Shown here: positions 34,117-43,292 of the stretch, in pieces
Numbering within the stretch: the first letter of the stretch is position 1
How the letters are laid out: each line of letters opens with the position of its first letter
Assembly: GCF_900250075.1 (NCBI RefSeq)
Contig: NZ_LT977071.1
Span: 2,189,901-2,253,900 of the forward strand
Direction: 5' to 3'
DNA: 64,000 nt
DNA from: Cupriavidus taiwanensis
GTDB taxonomy: Bacteria > Pseudomonadota > Gammaproteobacteria > Burkholderiales > Burkholderiaceae
Made by a program: the position numbers and the translations under genes
Notes under the pieces: generated by a model
Told to the model about the DNA's origin: nothing
Databases searched by the model: none
What the model saw: only the letters and a program-made list of their open reading frames with translations

Positions 34117-35213
34117 GGCTGCTCCTCCTCGCTGAAGGCGTCTTCGCCGGTATTGCTCAGCACGCCGGCGACCGCCATTTCCAGCGCGCGCACGATCGCG
34201 CGCTCGGCCAGCGCGATCTTGAAGCTGTTGCCGGGCAGGCTCTCGGGCACGGCCGGGCCGCCCCAGGCGCGCGCATCGCGCAGCAGGAAGCGGGCCGCGG
34301 CGGCAAAGTGTTCGACCGTGGCGGGCCGGCCCTGCAGGTGCGCCTCGGCCTCGGGATCGCGCCACGGCTTGTGGGCCACGCCGCCCAGTGCCAGCCGCGC
34401 GGCACGCACGGTGCCATCGTCGGCAAGGTCCAGCGCGGCAGCCACCGACACCAGTGCGAACGCAAACGACGCGCGCTCGCGGATCTTCAGGTAACAGGCA
34501 CGGTGCGCAAACTCGGCGGCGGGAGGCAGCACGATGTGGGTGATCAGTTCGTCGGGGCGCAGCGTGGTGTCGATGTGCGGGCGGTCCTCCGGCAGCCGAT
34601 GGAATTCATGGAACGGAATCTCGCGGCGGCCGCTGGCCGAGGCCACGTGCACCACCGCGCCCAGCGCCGCCAGTGCCACGCACATGTCGGACGGATGGGT
34701 GGCGACGCAATGCTCGCTCGCGCCCAGGATGGCATGCTGGCGCGCCAGCCCGGTCGCCGCCGGGCAGCCGCTGCCGGGATCGCGCTTGTTGCAGGGCACG
34801 CCCGGATCGTAGAAGTAATAGCAGCGCGTGCGCTGCAGCAGGTTGCCGCCATTGGTCGCCATATTGCGGATCTGCGCCGAGGCCCCGGCCAGGATCGCCG
34901 CGCGCAGCAGCGGATACTGCGCGCGCACCAGCGGGTGCTGCGCGGTATCGGCGTTGCTGGCCAGCGCACCGAGCCTGAGCCCGCCCTCCGCCGTGGCCTC
35001 GATCATCCGCAGCGGCAGTTGCCTGACATCGACCAGCGCGGCCGGATGCATCATGCCGCCCTTCACCAGGTCGATCAGGTTGGTGCCGGAAGCCAGGAAG
35101 TGCGGCGCGTGGTCGTCGCCAAGGCTTTGCACGCCGGCGTCCCGCTGCGCGGCGGCGATCGACTGCAGCGCCGCTTCCACCGTGGCCGCGCGCTCATAGC
35201 GGAACGGGTTCAT
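34113..35213 (-). CDS. FAD-binding subunit of the molybdenum hydroxylase
   Basis: 366 residues. The FAD-binding pattern of the CoxM/PaoB group is visible: FLASGTNLIDLVKGGMMHP near residue 50, and ATNGGNLLQRTRCYYFYDPGVPCNKR with Cys residues that in PaoB-like proteins bind an extra [4Fe-4S] cluster. HCVATHPSDMCVALAALGAVV follows. It transfers electrons from the Fe-S subunit to an acceptor. Both ends overlap neighbours by ATGA, so three subunits are made from one message. Confidence 0.93.
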   Translation of the reverse strand: MNPFRYERAATVEAALQSIAAAQRDAGVQSLGDDHAPHFLASGTNLIDLVKGGMMHPAALVDVRQLPLRMIEATAEGGLRLGALASNADTAQHPLVRAQYPLLRAAILAGASAQIRNMATNGGNLLQRTRCYYFYDPGVPCNKRDPGSGCPAATGLARQHAILGASEHCVATHPSDMCVALAALGAVVHVASASGRREIPFHEFHRLPEDRPHIDTTLRPDELITHIVLPPAAEFAHRACYLKIRERASFAFALVSVAAALDLADDGTVRAARLALGGVAHKPWRDPEAEAHLQGRPATVEHFAAAARFLLRDARAWGGPAVPESLPGNSFKIALAERAIVRALEMAVAGVLSNTGEDAFSEEEQP

Positions 35214-35752
35214 GATGGCTCCTGGTCGTGGTCAGTCAGCCCGGCGACCTCGGCGATCGCCTCGACGATCTGCGCATACGCGCCGCAGCGGCACAGGTTA
35301 CCGCTCATGCGCTCGCGGATCTCCTGTCGGCTTGCCGGCGGATGCTCGTTCAGCAGTCCCACGGCGGAGCACAGCTGTCCCGGCGTGCAATAGCCGCACT
35401 GGAACGCGTCGTGGTCGATAAAGGCCTGCTGCAGCGGATGCAGCGCGCCGGTGTTGCGATCGGCCAGCCCCTCCACGGTGGTAATGTCGGCGCCGTCATA
35501 GGACACGGCCAGGCACAGGCACGACTTGATGCGCCTGCCGCCAACCAGCACCGTGCAGGCGCCGCATTGGCCGTGGTCGCAGCCCTTCTTGGTGCCGGTG
35601 AGCTGCAGTTGCTCGCGCAGCAGGTCCAGCAGGATCACCCACGGGGCCAGCAGCAGCTCGTGGGTGATGCCGTTGATGTGCAGCGTGGTGGGGATCTGTT
35701 GCAGTGCGCCGGCCTGGGATGCCGGGGGAGCAAGCGGGTCTTCCAGTGCCAT
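35210..35752 (-). CDS. 2Fe-2S subunit of the molybdenum hydroxylase
   Basis: 180 residues. The plant-ferredoxin-type cluster motif KKGCDHGQCGACTVLVGG, with a further Cys in RRIKSCLCLAV, is followed by the second cluster motif CGYCTPGQ and LCRCGAYAQIVEAI. There is no Tat signal (PaoA of E. coli has one), supporting a cytoplasmic location. First gene of the operon; its promoter must lie in the 176-bp gap before 35929. Confidence 0.94.
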   Translation of the reverse strand: MALEDPLAPPASQAGALQQIPTTLHINGITHELLLAPWVILLDLLREQLQLTGTKKGCDHGQCGACTVLVGGRRIKSCLCLAVSYDGADITTVEGLADRNTGALHPLQQAFIDHDAFQCGYCTPGQLCSAVGLLNEHPPASRQEIRERMSGNLCRCGAYAQIVEAIAEVAGLTDHDQEPS

Positions 35753-35928
35753 GGGCGCCTCCGCTGGATCATGTTCGTGGGGAATGGAACGAAGGCAGCA
35801 AGCGTCATGCCATCAGGCTTCGCCGGCTTTACCACGTCGCATCCGACGAGCGGCGCGTGCCGCCGTGCCGGCCGGTTTTGCATATATTGCCGCCGGCGCC
35901 GTGCACGAATTACCGCACAGTCGTGGGC

Positions 35929-36942
35929 TTACCCTGTGGCCTTGCCCTGGCTGGCGCGCCTGAACTGCGTGGGCGCGTGCCCGGTCCAGCGCTGGAAGGC
36001 GCGGCGAAAGGCTTCCTCGCTGGCAAAGCCAAGCTGCTCGGCGATCCTGCCCATGCTCCAGCGGGTGGTCCGCAGGCATTGCTCGGCGTATTCCTGCAAG
36101 CTGTGCTCGCGCAATTGCCGGTAGCTGCTGCCGTCCGCCGCGAGCCGGCGGCGCAGCGTCGGTTCGCTGACATCGAAGCGCACTGCCAGCTCGGCCAGCG
36201 TCGGCAGCCGCGCGCCATGCACCAGCGCCGCGTGCAGCGTGCCGCGCACTTGCTGGCTCAGCGACACTACTTCGACCGGCGCCCCGACCAGCCGGTAAGG
36301 CAGGTCCTTCAGGAATGCCTGAAGCTCCGCTGCCCGGCGCACCACCGGACGGTCGAGCAAGGCCTGGTCGAAGTCGAAGCCGTAGGCCGGGTTGCCGGAC
36401 GTCACCGGCGCATGGAACAGGCCGAGGAACGGCAAGGCGTCCTCGCGCCGCGGATGCGCCAGGCTGACCCGGGTCGGTCGTATCGGCTGGCCCACCAGCC
36501 AGCCGAACAGCAGCAGATAAAAGAAGAGTCCCGTCAGGTCCACCAGGCAGGCGGCCGAAGATCTGACCCGCCGCAGCGAATCCATCTGAAAGACCGCCTG
36601 GCCCGCGCGCTCGCCCAGGCTAAGCGCGCCGGCGCGCGGATACAGCATCGCGCAGAAATCGGCCGCGCAGTGGATCGCCTCGCGCAGCGTCTGGCAACTC
36701 AACACGCAGCGGCACAGCAGATCCACTTCCTGCCTGCACATCGGCGGGTGGCCGTCGCCCTTGGCCACCAGCGCTTCCAGCCGCTCGATCGCTGCGCGAT
36801 AGAGCGCGGTGAACTGTGCCGGCCGCGGCGGTTCTGTGCCGGCATCCGGCACCTCGACGCCCTGCCGTTTCAGCTCATCCAGCAAGCGCTGCACCATGCC
36901 GTGCGGAACAGGGACGGGACTCCCCGGGATGTGGGCATTCAT
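35929..36942 (-). CDS. AraC-family regulator (OruR/ArgR-like layout)
   Basis: 337 residues from the ATG at 36942; an ATG at 37017 would add 25 residues. A long N-terminal ligand-binding domain (about 30-230, AraC_binding_2 type with LREAIHCAADFCAMLYPRAG) precedes the HTH domain (YAEQCLRTTRWSMGRIAEQLGFASEEAFRRAFQRWTGHAPTQFRR). It diverges from a four-gene operon starting near 37101 and lies upstream of the molybdenum hydroxylase genes on its own strand. Either could be its target. Confidence 0.9.
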   Translation of the reverse strand: MNAHIPGSPVPVPHGMVQRLLDELKRQGVEVPDAGTEPPRPAQFTALYRAAIERLEALVAKGDGHPPMCRQEVDLLCRCVLSCQTLREAIHCAADFCAMLYPRAGALSLGERAGQAVFQMDSLRRVRSSAACLVDLTGLFFYLLLFGWLVGQPIRPTRVSLAHPRREDALPFLGLFHAPVTSGNPAYGFDFDQALLDRPVVRRAAELQAFLKDLPYRLVGAPVEVVSLSQQVRGTLHAALVHGARLPTLAELAVRFDVSEPTLRRRLAADGSSYRQLREHSLQEYAEQCLRTTRWSMGRIAEQLGFASEEAFRRAFQRWTGHAPTQFRRASQGKATG

Positions 36943-37100
36943 GGGCGCTGGTCGTGATTGCTTCGGTAACGGTGATTGATCGTCCGGGTAGGGGTGCGTG
37001 GCCAACGGGGCTTCCATAATCGTCCCGGCGGCCATGGAGGTTGCCATGCGCGCAACGCCATGCCTATACGGGACAACCCATGAGAGGACGCCACACAGCC

Positions 37101-37445
37101 ATGATCCACGTACTCGATGAAATCGTGCTCGCGCCCGGCCAGCTGCCCGCGGTGCTTGACCTGCTGGAATCCCGCTACCTGCCCGGCAGCGCCGCCAGGG
37201 GCCTGACGCTGCAGCATTGCTGGGTGTCGCCACCCGTGGCGCTGCAAGATGCGCCCAATACGTTGTGGCTGCTGTGGCAAGTGCCGGATGCGCCGGCCTA
37301 TTACGCCATGCGCGCCGGCATTGACGGTCCCGCCCTCGCCTTCTGGTCGACAGTCGGCTCCCTGTGCCAATCCCGCCGCCGCCATGTGATGGCCGCCGCG
37401 ACACCCGTGCTGCCGCAGCCGAAGGAGCATTGCGATGCGCCTTGA
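37101..37445 (+). CDS. Small ferredoxin-like-fold (NIPSNAP/ABM-like) protein
   Basis: 114 residues starting MIHVLDEIVLAPGQLPAVLDLLESRYLPG; an ATG at 37080 is possible. The alternating strand-helix-strand pattern (TLWLLWQVPDAPAYYAMRAG) suggests a dimeric alpha-beta barrel, as in NIPSNAP or antibiotic-monooxygenase domains. It is the first gene of an operon whose second gene also encodes a Dabb-type barrel. The stop overlaps the next start by 11 bases. Confidence 0.65.
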   Translation: MIHVLDEIVLAPGQLPAVLDLLESRYLPGSAARGLTLQHCWVSPPVALQDAPNTLWLLWQVPDAPAYYAMRAGIDGPALAFWSTVGSLCQSRRRHVMAAATPVLPQPKEHCDAP

Positions 37446-38106
37446 GACCGCGCAACTGCGCCTGCACAACGGCATTTGCGACGGGATGCCGGACCCCGGG
37501 CCAGCCCTGCTCGACCGCGTTGAAAGGCTGCCTGGCCTGCACCGGGTGGCGCTCGGCCGCAACCTGACCGGAAGCTGGGGCGCCGGCGACTACACCCTCG
37601 ACCTGCAATTCAAAACCGGCTCGTCCGGCGCGCAGGCCGATGGCGCCGGTCTCGCCGCGGCGCTGGACGGCATCGCAACGGTTGATCACGTCGCCTATCG
37701 GGCGATCGCGGACGGCATGCGTGCGCCGCAACTGCGTGACGGCACCTGGCGCACGCTGATGTTCCGGGTCCGCCCTGAAGCGCCGCCCTGGCAGGTCCAC
37801 GCACTGGAGCACGATCTGCTGCGGATGCCGACGTACATGCCCGCGATCCGCAACTGGCGGCTGGCCCGCGTGTTGTCGCCGGCCACATGGACCCATGTCT
37901 GGCAGCAGGAATTCGCCAGCGCGGACGACCTGCTGGGCGAATACCTGATGCACCCGTTCCATTGGGGACGGGTCGACCGCTGGTTCGACCCGGAGTTTCC
38001 GGAATGGACGGTCGAGGCGATCTCCCATGCCTTCTGCCCGCTCGCGACCAGCCTGATTGTCAGCCAGATTGCCAGCCACAACCATAAGGAGGAAAGCGCA
38101 TCATGA
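37435..38106 (+). CDS. Dabb (stress-responsive A/B barrel) family protein
   Basis: 223 residues that appear to be a two-repeat dimeric alpha-beta barrel. The second half carries the Dabb-like block WTHVWQQEFASADDLLGEYL then MHPFHWGRVDRWFDPEFPEW. Dabb proteins include polyketide or olivetolate cyclases and small-molecule-binding proteins. The large Trp/His content suggests a hydrophobic pocket. Overlaps with both neighbours (11 bases and ATGA) show co-translation with the SDR enzyme, so it may bind or cyclise that enzyme's substrate. Confidence 0.75.
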   Translation: MRLETAQLRLHNGICDGMPDPGPALLDRVERLPGLHRVALGRNLTGSWGAGDYTLDLQFKTGSSGAQADGAGLAAALDGIATVDHVAYRAIADGMRAPQLRDGTWRTLMFRVRPEAPPWQVHALEHDLLRMPTYMPAIRNWRLARVLSPATWTHVWQQEFASADDLLGEYLMHPFHWGRVDRWFDPEFPEWTVEAISHAFCPLATSLIVSQIASHNHKEESAS

Positions 38107-38981
38107 CCGCACACGGAACACTGACAGGAAAGATCGCACTGGTGACAGGCGCCAGCCGCGGCATCGGCCGTGCCATCGCGCAGCGCTTCGCGGCGGAAGG
38201 CGCACTGGTGGTGGTCAGCGCACGGCGCATCGGCAACTCGGGAGAAGATCCTGGCACGCTGGCCGAGACCGTGGCGCTGATCACGCGGCAAGGCGGCCGC
38301 GCCATGGCGCTGGCGGCGGATCTCGAGGATGCCGCGCAGCGCGACCAGCTTGTGCTGCGGGCCGCCGAGGCCGCGGGTGGCCTGGACATCCTGGTCAACA
38401 ATGCCGGCCTGGCCGAATACAGACCCATCGACGCAATGCCGCTGGACATCTTCGACCGTACCGTGGATCACTACCTGCGCATCCCGTTCGTGCTGAGCCG
38501 CGCCGCGATACCGCTGATGCGTGCGCGCGGCGCGGGCTGGATCCTGAACCTGGGCTCGGTCACGGCGCTGTCGCCGGCGCGTCCCTACCAGGACTTTGAC
38601 CGCGCCGGCGGCGTCACGGCCTACGCGGCCGTCAAGGCCGCCGTCAACCGGTTCACCGAGGGCCTGGCCGCGGAACTGGAGGGCGACGGCATCGCCGTCA
38701 ATTCGGTGGCGCCAAGCACCGCGATCCTCACACCGGGCAGCGAGCGCTATATCCCCGACGGCTATCCCACTGAGCCCGTGGAATACCTGGTGGAAACCGC
38801 GCTGGCGCTATGCAGCGTGCCGGCGCGACTGCACACCGGCCAGATCGCCCATAGCCTGCACTTCCCGCTTGCGCACGGACTGCAGGTTCGCACGCTCGAC
38901 GGCAAGGGCTTGCTGCCGCCGCCCGTCATCCCGGCCTGGGCTCATCCGGCGCTGGGCCAGCCCGAACTGTCGGCGAGGTAA
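38103..38981 (+). CDS. SDR-family oxidoreductase
   Basis: 292 residues. The cofactor motif TGASRGIGRAIAQRF is at 15-29, with R/K residues after strand 2 (VVSARRIG) hinting at NADP. NNAGLAEY, the catalytic Ser in LNLGSVTALS, and YAAVK (Tyr and Lys) complete the active site. The ATGA overlap with the Dabb gene and a 5-bp gap to the next oxidoreductase place it inside a catabolic operon controlled by the divergent AraC regulator. Substrate unknown; probably a hydroxyl or keto group. Confidence 0.93.
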   Translation: MTAHGTLTGKIALVTGASRGIGRAIAQRFAAEGALVVVSARRIGNSGEDPGTLAETVALITRQGGRAMALAADLEDAAQRDQLVLRAAEAAGGLDILVNNAGLAEYRPIDAMPLDIFDRTVDHYLRIPFVLSRAAIPLMRARGAGWILNLGSVTALSPARPYQDFDRAGGVTAYAAVKAAVNRFTEGLAAELEGDGIAVNSVAPSTAILTPGSERYIPDGYPTEPVEYLVETALALCSVPARLHTGQIAHSLHFPLAHGLQVRTLDGKGLLPPPVIPAWAHPALGQPELSAR

Positions 38982-38986
38982 GCCTC

Positions 38987-39985
38987 ATGCAAGAAAACAT
39001 GCGCGCGGTCCTGATCGACCGTCACGGCGGCCCCGAGGTCATCCGGCTTGGCGAGGTCGCAACGCCCGCGCCGGCAGCCGGCGAAGTGCTGATCCGCGTC
39101 GCCTGCGCCGGCGTGAATCCCGCCGACTGGAAATGCCGCGAGGGTTATCTGAGCGACTTCATGCAGGCCGGCTTTCCCTTCGTGCTTGGCTTCGATGCCA
39201 GCGGCGTGGTGGCCGCGGTCGGCGCCGGCGTCACGGGCTTCGTGCGCGGACAGCGGGTGTTTGCGCAAACCGGGGTCGGCGCCGGGCAGTGGGGATCGTA
39301 TGCGGAATACGTTGCTGTCAGCCAGGATTGCGTGGTGCCGATTCCCGACAACGTCGGATTCGCCGAAGCCGCGGCGGTGCCGACCCCGGCGCTGGCCGCC
39401 TGGACCGGACTGTTCGACGATGGCGGACTGCGCCCGGGCCAGACCGTGCTGGTGCACGGCGGCGCGGGCGCGGTCGGCACGTTCGCCGTGCAGCTGGCAA
39501 GAACCGCCGGCGCCGCCGTCGCCGCCACCTGCAGCGCGGCCCGCCGCGACGCGCTGCTGGCGCTGGGCTGCGACCTGGCCATCGACTACCGCGCAAGCGA
39601 TATCGGTGGCGCCGTGCGGGCCTGGGCGCCGGACGGCGTCGACCTGGTGCTCGACGCGGTGGGATGCGGCACCTTGCCGATGGGGCTGGACCTGCTCCGG
39701 CCCGGCGGCATCCTGGTGGCTATCCTGACGCTGGTCAGCGGCGACCACGGCCCCGATCCCGCCGAAGCCGCGCGGCGCGGCATGCGCACCGCCGTCGCGT
39801 TCAGCAGGATGCCAAGCGGCGCACGGCTCGCGGAAATCGCCGCGCTGATGAACGACGGCCGTTTGCGGCCACCTCGCATCGAATGCCTGCCGCTGGAACA
39901 AGCCGGGCACGCGCTCGAGCTGGTGCGGTCAGGCCAGGCGGCGAGCAAACTGGTGCTATGCGTCGCCGCGCCGGGTAACGCGTGA
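38987..39985 (+). CDS. NADP-dependent quinone/enoyl oxidoreductase (zeta-crystallin-like MDR)
   Basis: 332 residues. The GroES-like domain (EVLIRVACAGVNPADWKCREGYLSDFMQAGFPFVLGFDASG) precedes AAVPTPALAAWTGLFDDGGL and the Rossmann motif VLVHGGAGAVGTFAVQLAR, followed by DLVLDAVG. No zinc ligands, so an NADPH-dependent reductase of quinones or enones. It is the last gene of the operon and converges with an MFS gene 17 bases away. Confidence 0.93.
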   Translation: MQENMRAVLIDRHGGPEVIRLGEVATPAPAAGEVLIRVACAGVNPADWKCREGYLSDFMQAGFPFVLGFDASGVVAAVGAGVTGFVRGQRVFAQTGVGAGQWGSYAEYVAVSQDCVVPIPDNVGFAEAAAVPTPALAAWTGLFDDGGLRPGQTVLVHGGAGAVGTFAVQLARTAGAAVAATCSAARRDALLALGCDLAIDYRASDIGGAVRAWAPDGVDLVLDAVGCGTLPMGLDLLRPGGILVAILTLVSGDHGPDPAEAARRGMRTAVAFSRMPSGARLAEIAALMNDGRLRPPRIECLPLEQAGHALELVRSGQAASKLVLCVAAPGNA

Positions 39986-40002
39986 AGGACAGGCACCGGC
40001 GC

Positions 40003-41328
40003 TCATACCCGCTCCCCCTTTGCCAGCGGGACCGCGTGCCTGGCCCGGTTCACATCGCGCATCAGTGCCGTACTGACAAAGGCGATCACGCTGAGCGCAC
40101 CCAGGTACCAGACGATGTACGCGGGGTCGCCGCCGCCATGATTCAGCAGCGACGTGGCCACGATGGGCGCCAGGCCCCCGCCGATCGCGCCGGACACCTG
40201 CACCGCGATCGAGATGCCGCTATAGCGGACCTCGGGCGGAAACTGGGCGGAGAACAGGCTGCCTTCGGGGCCGTACAGGCAGGCGTAGACGAGGCCGATC
40301 GCAATCGCCATAGCGATGGTGACGTTGCCCGCATCGAGCGTTTGCAGCAGCGCGAAGAACTGCGGCGCAAAGACCAGGATCCCCACGGTACCGGCCATGA
40401 ATACCCACTTGAAGCTAAAGCGGTCACCCAGGATGCCGAACAGCGGCATGGTGAACATCGCGACCGCGGCGCCCCACACCGTGGCATCGAGCATCACGGT
40501 CTTGGCTATGCCGAGCGTGCCGGTGGCGTAGGCCAGGGCAAAGGTCACCACGGTGTAGAACCACGTGACTTCCGCCAGGCGGCCGCCGACCACGGTCAGG
40601 ACCTGGCGCGGATAGCGGCGCAGCACCACCAGCGCCGGCATCTCGACCTTGTCGCCGGACTTTTTCATTTGCTCGAAGTCCGGGGATTCGCTCACTTTCG
40701 CCCGGATGAACCAGCCTACCGCCAGCAGCACCACGCTCGCCAGGAACGGCACGCGCCATCCCCACGTCAGCATGTCCTGCTCCGGCAGCGTCGCGACCAT
40801 GCCCATCGCCAGCGAGGACAGGATCAGGCCCGGTGCCACCCCGGCCTGCGGCAGGCTGCCAAAGAAACCCTTCTTGCCTTCGGGCGCGTGCTCGACCGCC
40901 ATCAGCACCGCACCGCCCCACTCGCCCCCGACCGCGACGCCCTGCAGGAAGCGCAGCAGCACGAGCGCGACCGCGGCCCAGTAGCCGATGCTGTCATAGG
41001 ACGGGATCAGGCCGATCAGGATGGTCGGGATGCCCATCATGAACAGCGTGATCAGCAGCATGGACTTGCGTCCGACCCGGTCGCCGAAATGGCCGAAGAC
41101 GATGCCACCCAGCGGGCGCGCGAAGAAGCCGACCGAGTAGGTGGCGAACGCCGCCAGGGTCCCGGTCAGCGGATCGAAAGAGGGAAAGAAAATCTTGTTG
41201 AAAATCAGGGCTGCGGCGGTGCCGTAGAGGAAGAAGTCATACCATTCGATGGTCGTGCCCATCATGCTGGCGAGGCCCGCCGTGATGTAGTGGCGGCGCG
41301 AGCGCATGCCTTGATTTTGCGTGGTCAT
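40003..41328 (-). CDS. MFS transporter, metabolite:H+ symporter (MHS) family
   Basis: 441 residues, twelve hydrophobic segments. The MHS hallmark GTTIEWYDFFLYGTAAALIF is at about 24-43, the first-loop motif GHFGDRVGRKSML between TM2 and TM3, and RFLQGVAVGGEWGGAVLMAVE in TM4-5. Relatives import shikimate, alpha-ketoglutarate, proline/betaine or citrate. AAGGAG supports the start. The class II aldolase gene lies 42 bases upstream on the same strand, so it may import the aldolase substrate or a precursor. Confidence 0.93.
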   Translation of the reverse strand: MTTQNQGMRSRRHYITAGLASMMGTTIEWYDFFLYGTAAALIFNKIFFPSFDPLTGTLAAFATYSVGFFARPLGGIVFGHFGDRVGRKSMLLITLFMMGIPTILIGLIPSYDSIGYWAAVALVLLRFLQGVAVGGEWGGAVLMAVEHAPEGKKGFFGSLPQAGVAPGLILSSLAMGMVATLPEQDMLTWGWRVPFLASVVLLAVGWFIRAKVSESPDFEQMKKSGDKVEMPALVVLRRYPRQVLTVVGGRLAEVTWFYTVVTFALAYATGTLGIAKTVMLDATVWGAAVAMFTMPLFGILGDRFSFKWVFMAGTVGILVFAPQFFALLQTLDAGNVTIAMAIAIGLVYACLYGPEGSLFSAQFPPEVRYSGISIAVQVSGAIGGGLAPIVATSLLNHGGGDPAYIVWYLGALSVIAFVSTALMRDVNRARHAVPLAKGERV

Positions 41329-41370
41329 CGTCTTGTCTCCTTGTCTGTTCTGATGCGTGCTGCCAGCGCG

Positions 41371-42150
41371 TCACGGCTTGACGTACGGCGCGATGCCGTG
41401 CGTCTGGCGCGCCCAGTACGCGAACGTGGAGTTGACGATGGACGGCTTCAGCAGGTAGTCATGAGCCTCCCTGGCCAGCTCGTCATCGACCGGCGTGAGC
41501 GGACCGAAAGCCTGCGCGCGGATCTGCATCCGGGCAGCGCGCTCGAGATAGACGGAGAGGTAGGTCGCCTCTTCGCAGGTCTTGCCTGCGGTCAGATAGC
41601 CGTGGTGCGAGAGGATGATCGCGCGCTTGTCACCCAGCGCTTCCGAGATGATCACGCCTTCCTGGTCTGCGATCGGAACCCCCGGCCAGTCGCCGAGGAA
41701 CGCGCAGTCGTTGTGCAGCGGGGTCATGTCCATCTGCGCGATGACCAGAGGCTGGCGTGCGGCAGCAAGGGCGCTGGCCCACGGCGAATGGGTATGGATG
41801 ATGGCGTTGACGTCCGGCCGGGCGTCGTACACCCATAGGTGGAAGCGCGTGGCCGGGTTGGCCATGCCGCCGCCGCTGAGCGTGTTGAGATCGCGATCGA
41901 CCTCGATAAAGTCCGCCGGCGTCGCTTCGTCGAAGCCGAGGCCGAAACGCAGGGTCCAGTAAGCGCCCGGACGTTCGGAACGGACACTGATCTGGCCCGC
42001 CAGGCCGGCTTCCTGCTCCGTCATGGCCAGGATCCGGCAGGCATAGGCCATGGTCTCCTGCGTGGTGCGCGACTGGCGCGGCAGGTGCTTCGCCATGTCG
42101 CTGGACGCGCGCTGGTCGAAGTACGACTTGTCTCTGAGGGGGGCGTTCAT
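41371..42150 (-). CDS. Class II aldolase/adducin family protein
   Basis: 259 residues, typical of the fuculose-aldolase/adducin fold. Zinc ligands His119 and His121 lie in AIIHTHSPWASAL, and a further His pair in LSHHGYLTAGKTCEEATYLSVYLERAARMQ, which is the strongly conserved segment. The bacterial adducin-like group includes decarboxylases and aldolases acting on small hydroxy acids. GGAG precedes the start. A LysR gene lies upstream on the same strand and an MFS gene downstream, forming a likely uptake-plus-catabolism unit. Confidence 0.9.
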   Translation of the reverse strand: MNAPLRDKSYFDQRASSDMAKHLPRQSRTTQETMAYACRILAMTEQEAGLAGQISVRSERPGAYWTLRFGLGFDEATPADFIEVDRDLNTLSGGGMANPATRFHLWVYDARPDVNAIIHTHSPWASALAAARQPLVIAQMDMTPLHNDCAFLGDWPGVPIADQEGVIISEALGDKRAIILSHHGYLTAGKTCEEATYLSVYLERAARMQIRAQAFGPLTPVDDELAREAHDYLLKPSIVNSTFAYWARQTHGIAPYVKP

Positions 42151-42265
42151 ACTGGTTTTCTCCGGGTTTTCCCTGCGACGAGAGGTCGAAAGGATCGGGA
42201 TCCAGTATGGGATTGGGGTTCCAGGCGAGCTACGGAGCCGGCTTCATAGCAGCTATGTCATGGCT

Positions 42266-43159
42266 TCACGTGTCCAGTGCCTTGGCAACCTGGAGCGCAC
42301 AGGAAAGCAGCGCGGCGGCCAGCGGCAAGGGCTGGCGTTCGGGATGCGCCACCGCCACCATGCGCCGCTTCAACAGCGGCGCATGGATCTTCACCTTGCA
42401 CAGGCCATACTCGGCCAGCAGCTTGTCGGGCAGGCGGCTCGGCAGGATGCAGGACCCTACCCCGGCGGAAACCAGCTTGAGCATGGCATCCACCGTTTCC
42501 GCCTCGGCGACATAAGCGCCCTTCAGGCCGGCGCTATCGAGCATCCGTCGCAGCGCATAGCCATGCGGGAAGGCAACCAGGCGCAGGTCGCGGCCGGCCA
42601 GGTCGACGCCGGGATCGTCCGCAGCCGGGGCCGTGCTGCCCCGTTCCACCAGGCACATGGTATCGTCGAAGAGCGGATAAACCGCCAGCGCGGCCGTGTC
42701 CACCGCGGTATCGTAGGCCACGCCCAGATCCGCCTTGCCGCTTTCCACCAGGGCCACGACCTCCGGCGAACTGCGCCCCATCATCGACAGGTTGACCCCG
42801 GGATGCGCACTGACGAAACTCGCCACCACATCGCCGATGAAGTAATAGCTGACCGTATGGACCAGGGCCAGCCTGACCGTCCCTTCGGTACTGCCATGCG
42901 CGTCGCGGATGGTGTCGACGGCATGATCGATGGCGCGATAGGGCCCTTCGATCGCTTCCTGCAGCTTTTGCCCGGCCTCCGTCAGGGCAACGCCACGCCC
43001 CGTTCGCGTAAACAACGCCTTGCCCAGGTGGGCTTCGAGCGCGGCCAGTTGCTTGCTGACGCCGGATTGCGTCTGGTTCAGGTCATCCGCGGCCTTCGAC
43101 AGCGACTTGAGCGAGGCGATACGCAAGAAGCTGCGCAGCAGGCGGTCTGGCGTTTCCAT
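42266..43159 (-). CDS. LysR-type transcriptional regulator
   Basis: 297 residues from the ATG at 43159 (one nine codons earlier, 43186, is also possible). The winged HTH is at about 5-62 (LKSLSKAADDLNQTQSGVSKQLAALEAHLGKALFTRTGRGVALTEAG), and the rest is a periplasmic-binding-protein-like effector domain. It precedes the class II aldolase/MFS pair on the same strand, their probable regulator. Confidence 0.92.
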   Translation of the reverse strand: METPDRLLRSFLRIASLKSLSKAADDLNQTQSGVSKQLAALEAHLGKALFTRTGRGVALTEAGQKLQEAIEGPYRAIDHAVDTIRDAHGSTEGTVRLALVHTVSYYFIGDVVASFVSAHPGVNLSMMGRSSPEVVALVESGKADLGVAYDTAVDTAALAVYPLFDDTMCLVERGSTAPAADDPGVDLAGRDLRLVAFPHGYALRRMLDSAGLKGAYVAEAETVDAMLKLVSAGVGSCILPSRLPDKLLAEYGLCKVKIHAPLLKRRMVAVAHPERQPLPLAAALLSCALQVAKALDT

Positions 43160-43292
43160 GTCGGGGGCAGGTAGTTTTGCTGCCATTCTGCATGGAGGCT
43201 GACCCCGGCCGCAACCGCGGCCGGCACTGCAGCGGGAACGGCCGTTGATCTGGCATCCTCGACCGGGTACAGGGCTGCGCCCGCAGCAGCCA

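Noticed and set aside
32407..34494. Long plus-strand open frame
   Set aside because: Antisense to the Mo-subunit and FAD-subunit genes.
39982..41838. Long plus-strand open frame
   Set aside because: Antisense to the MHS transporter and aldolase genes, both well supported.
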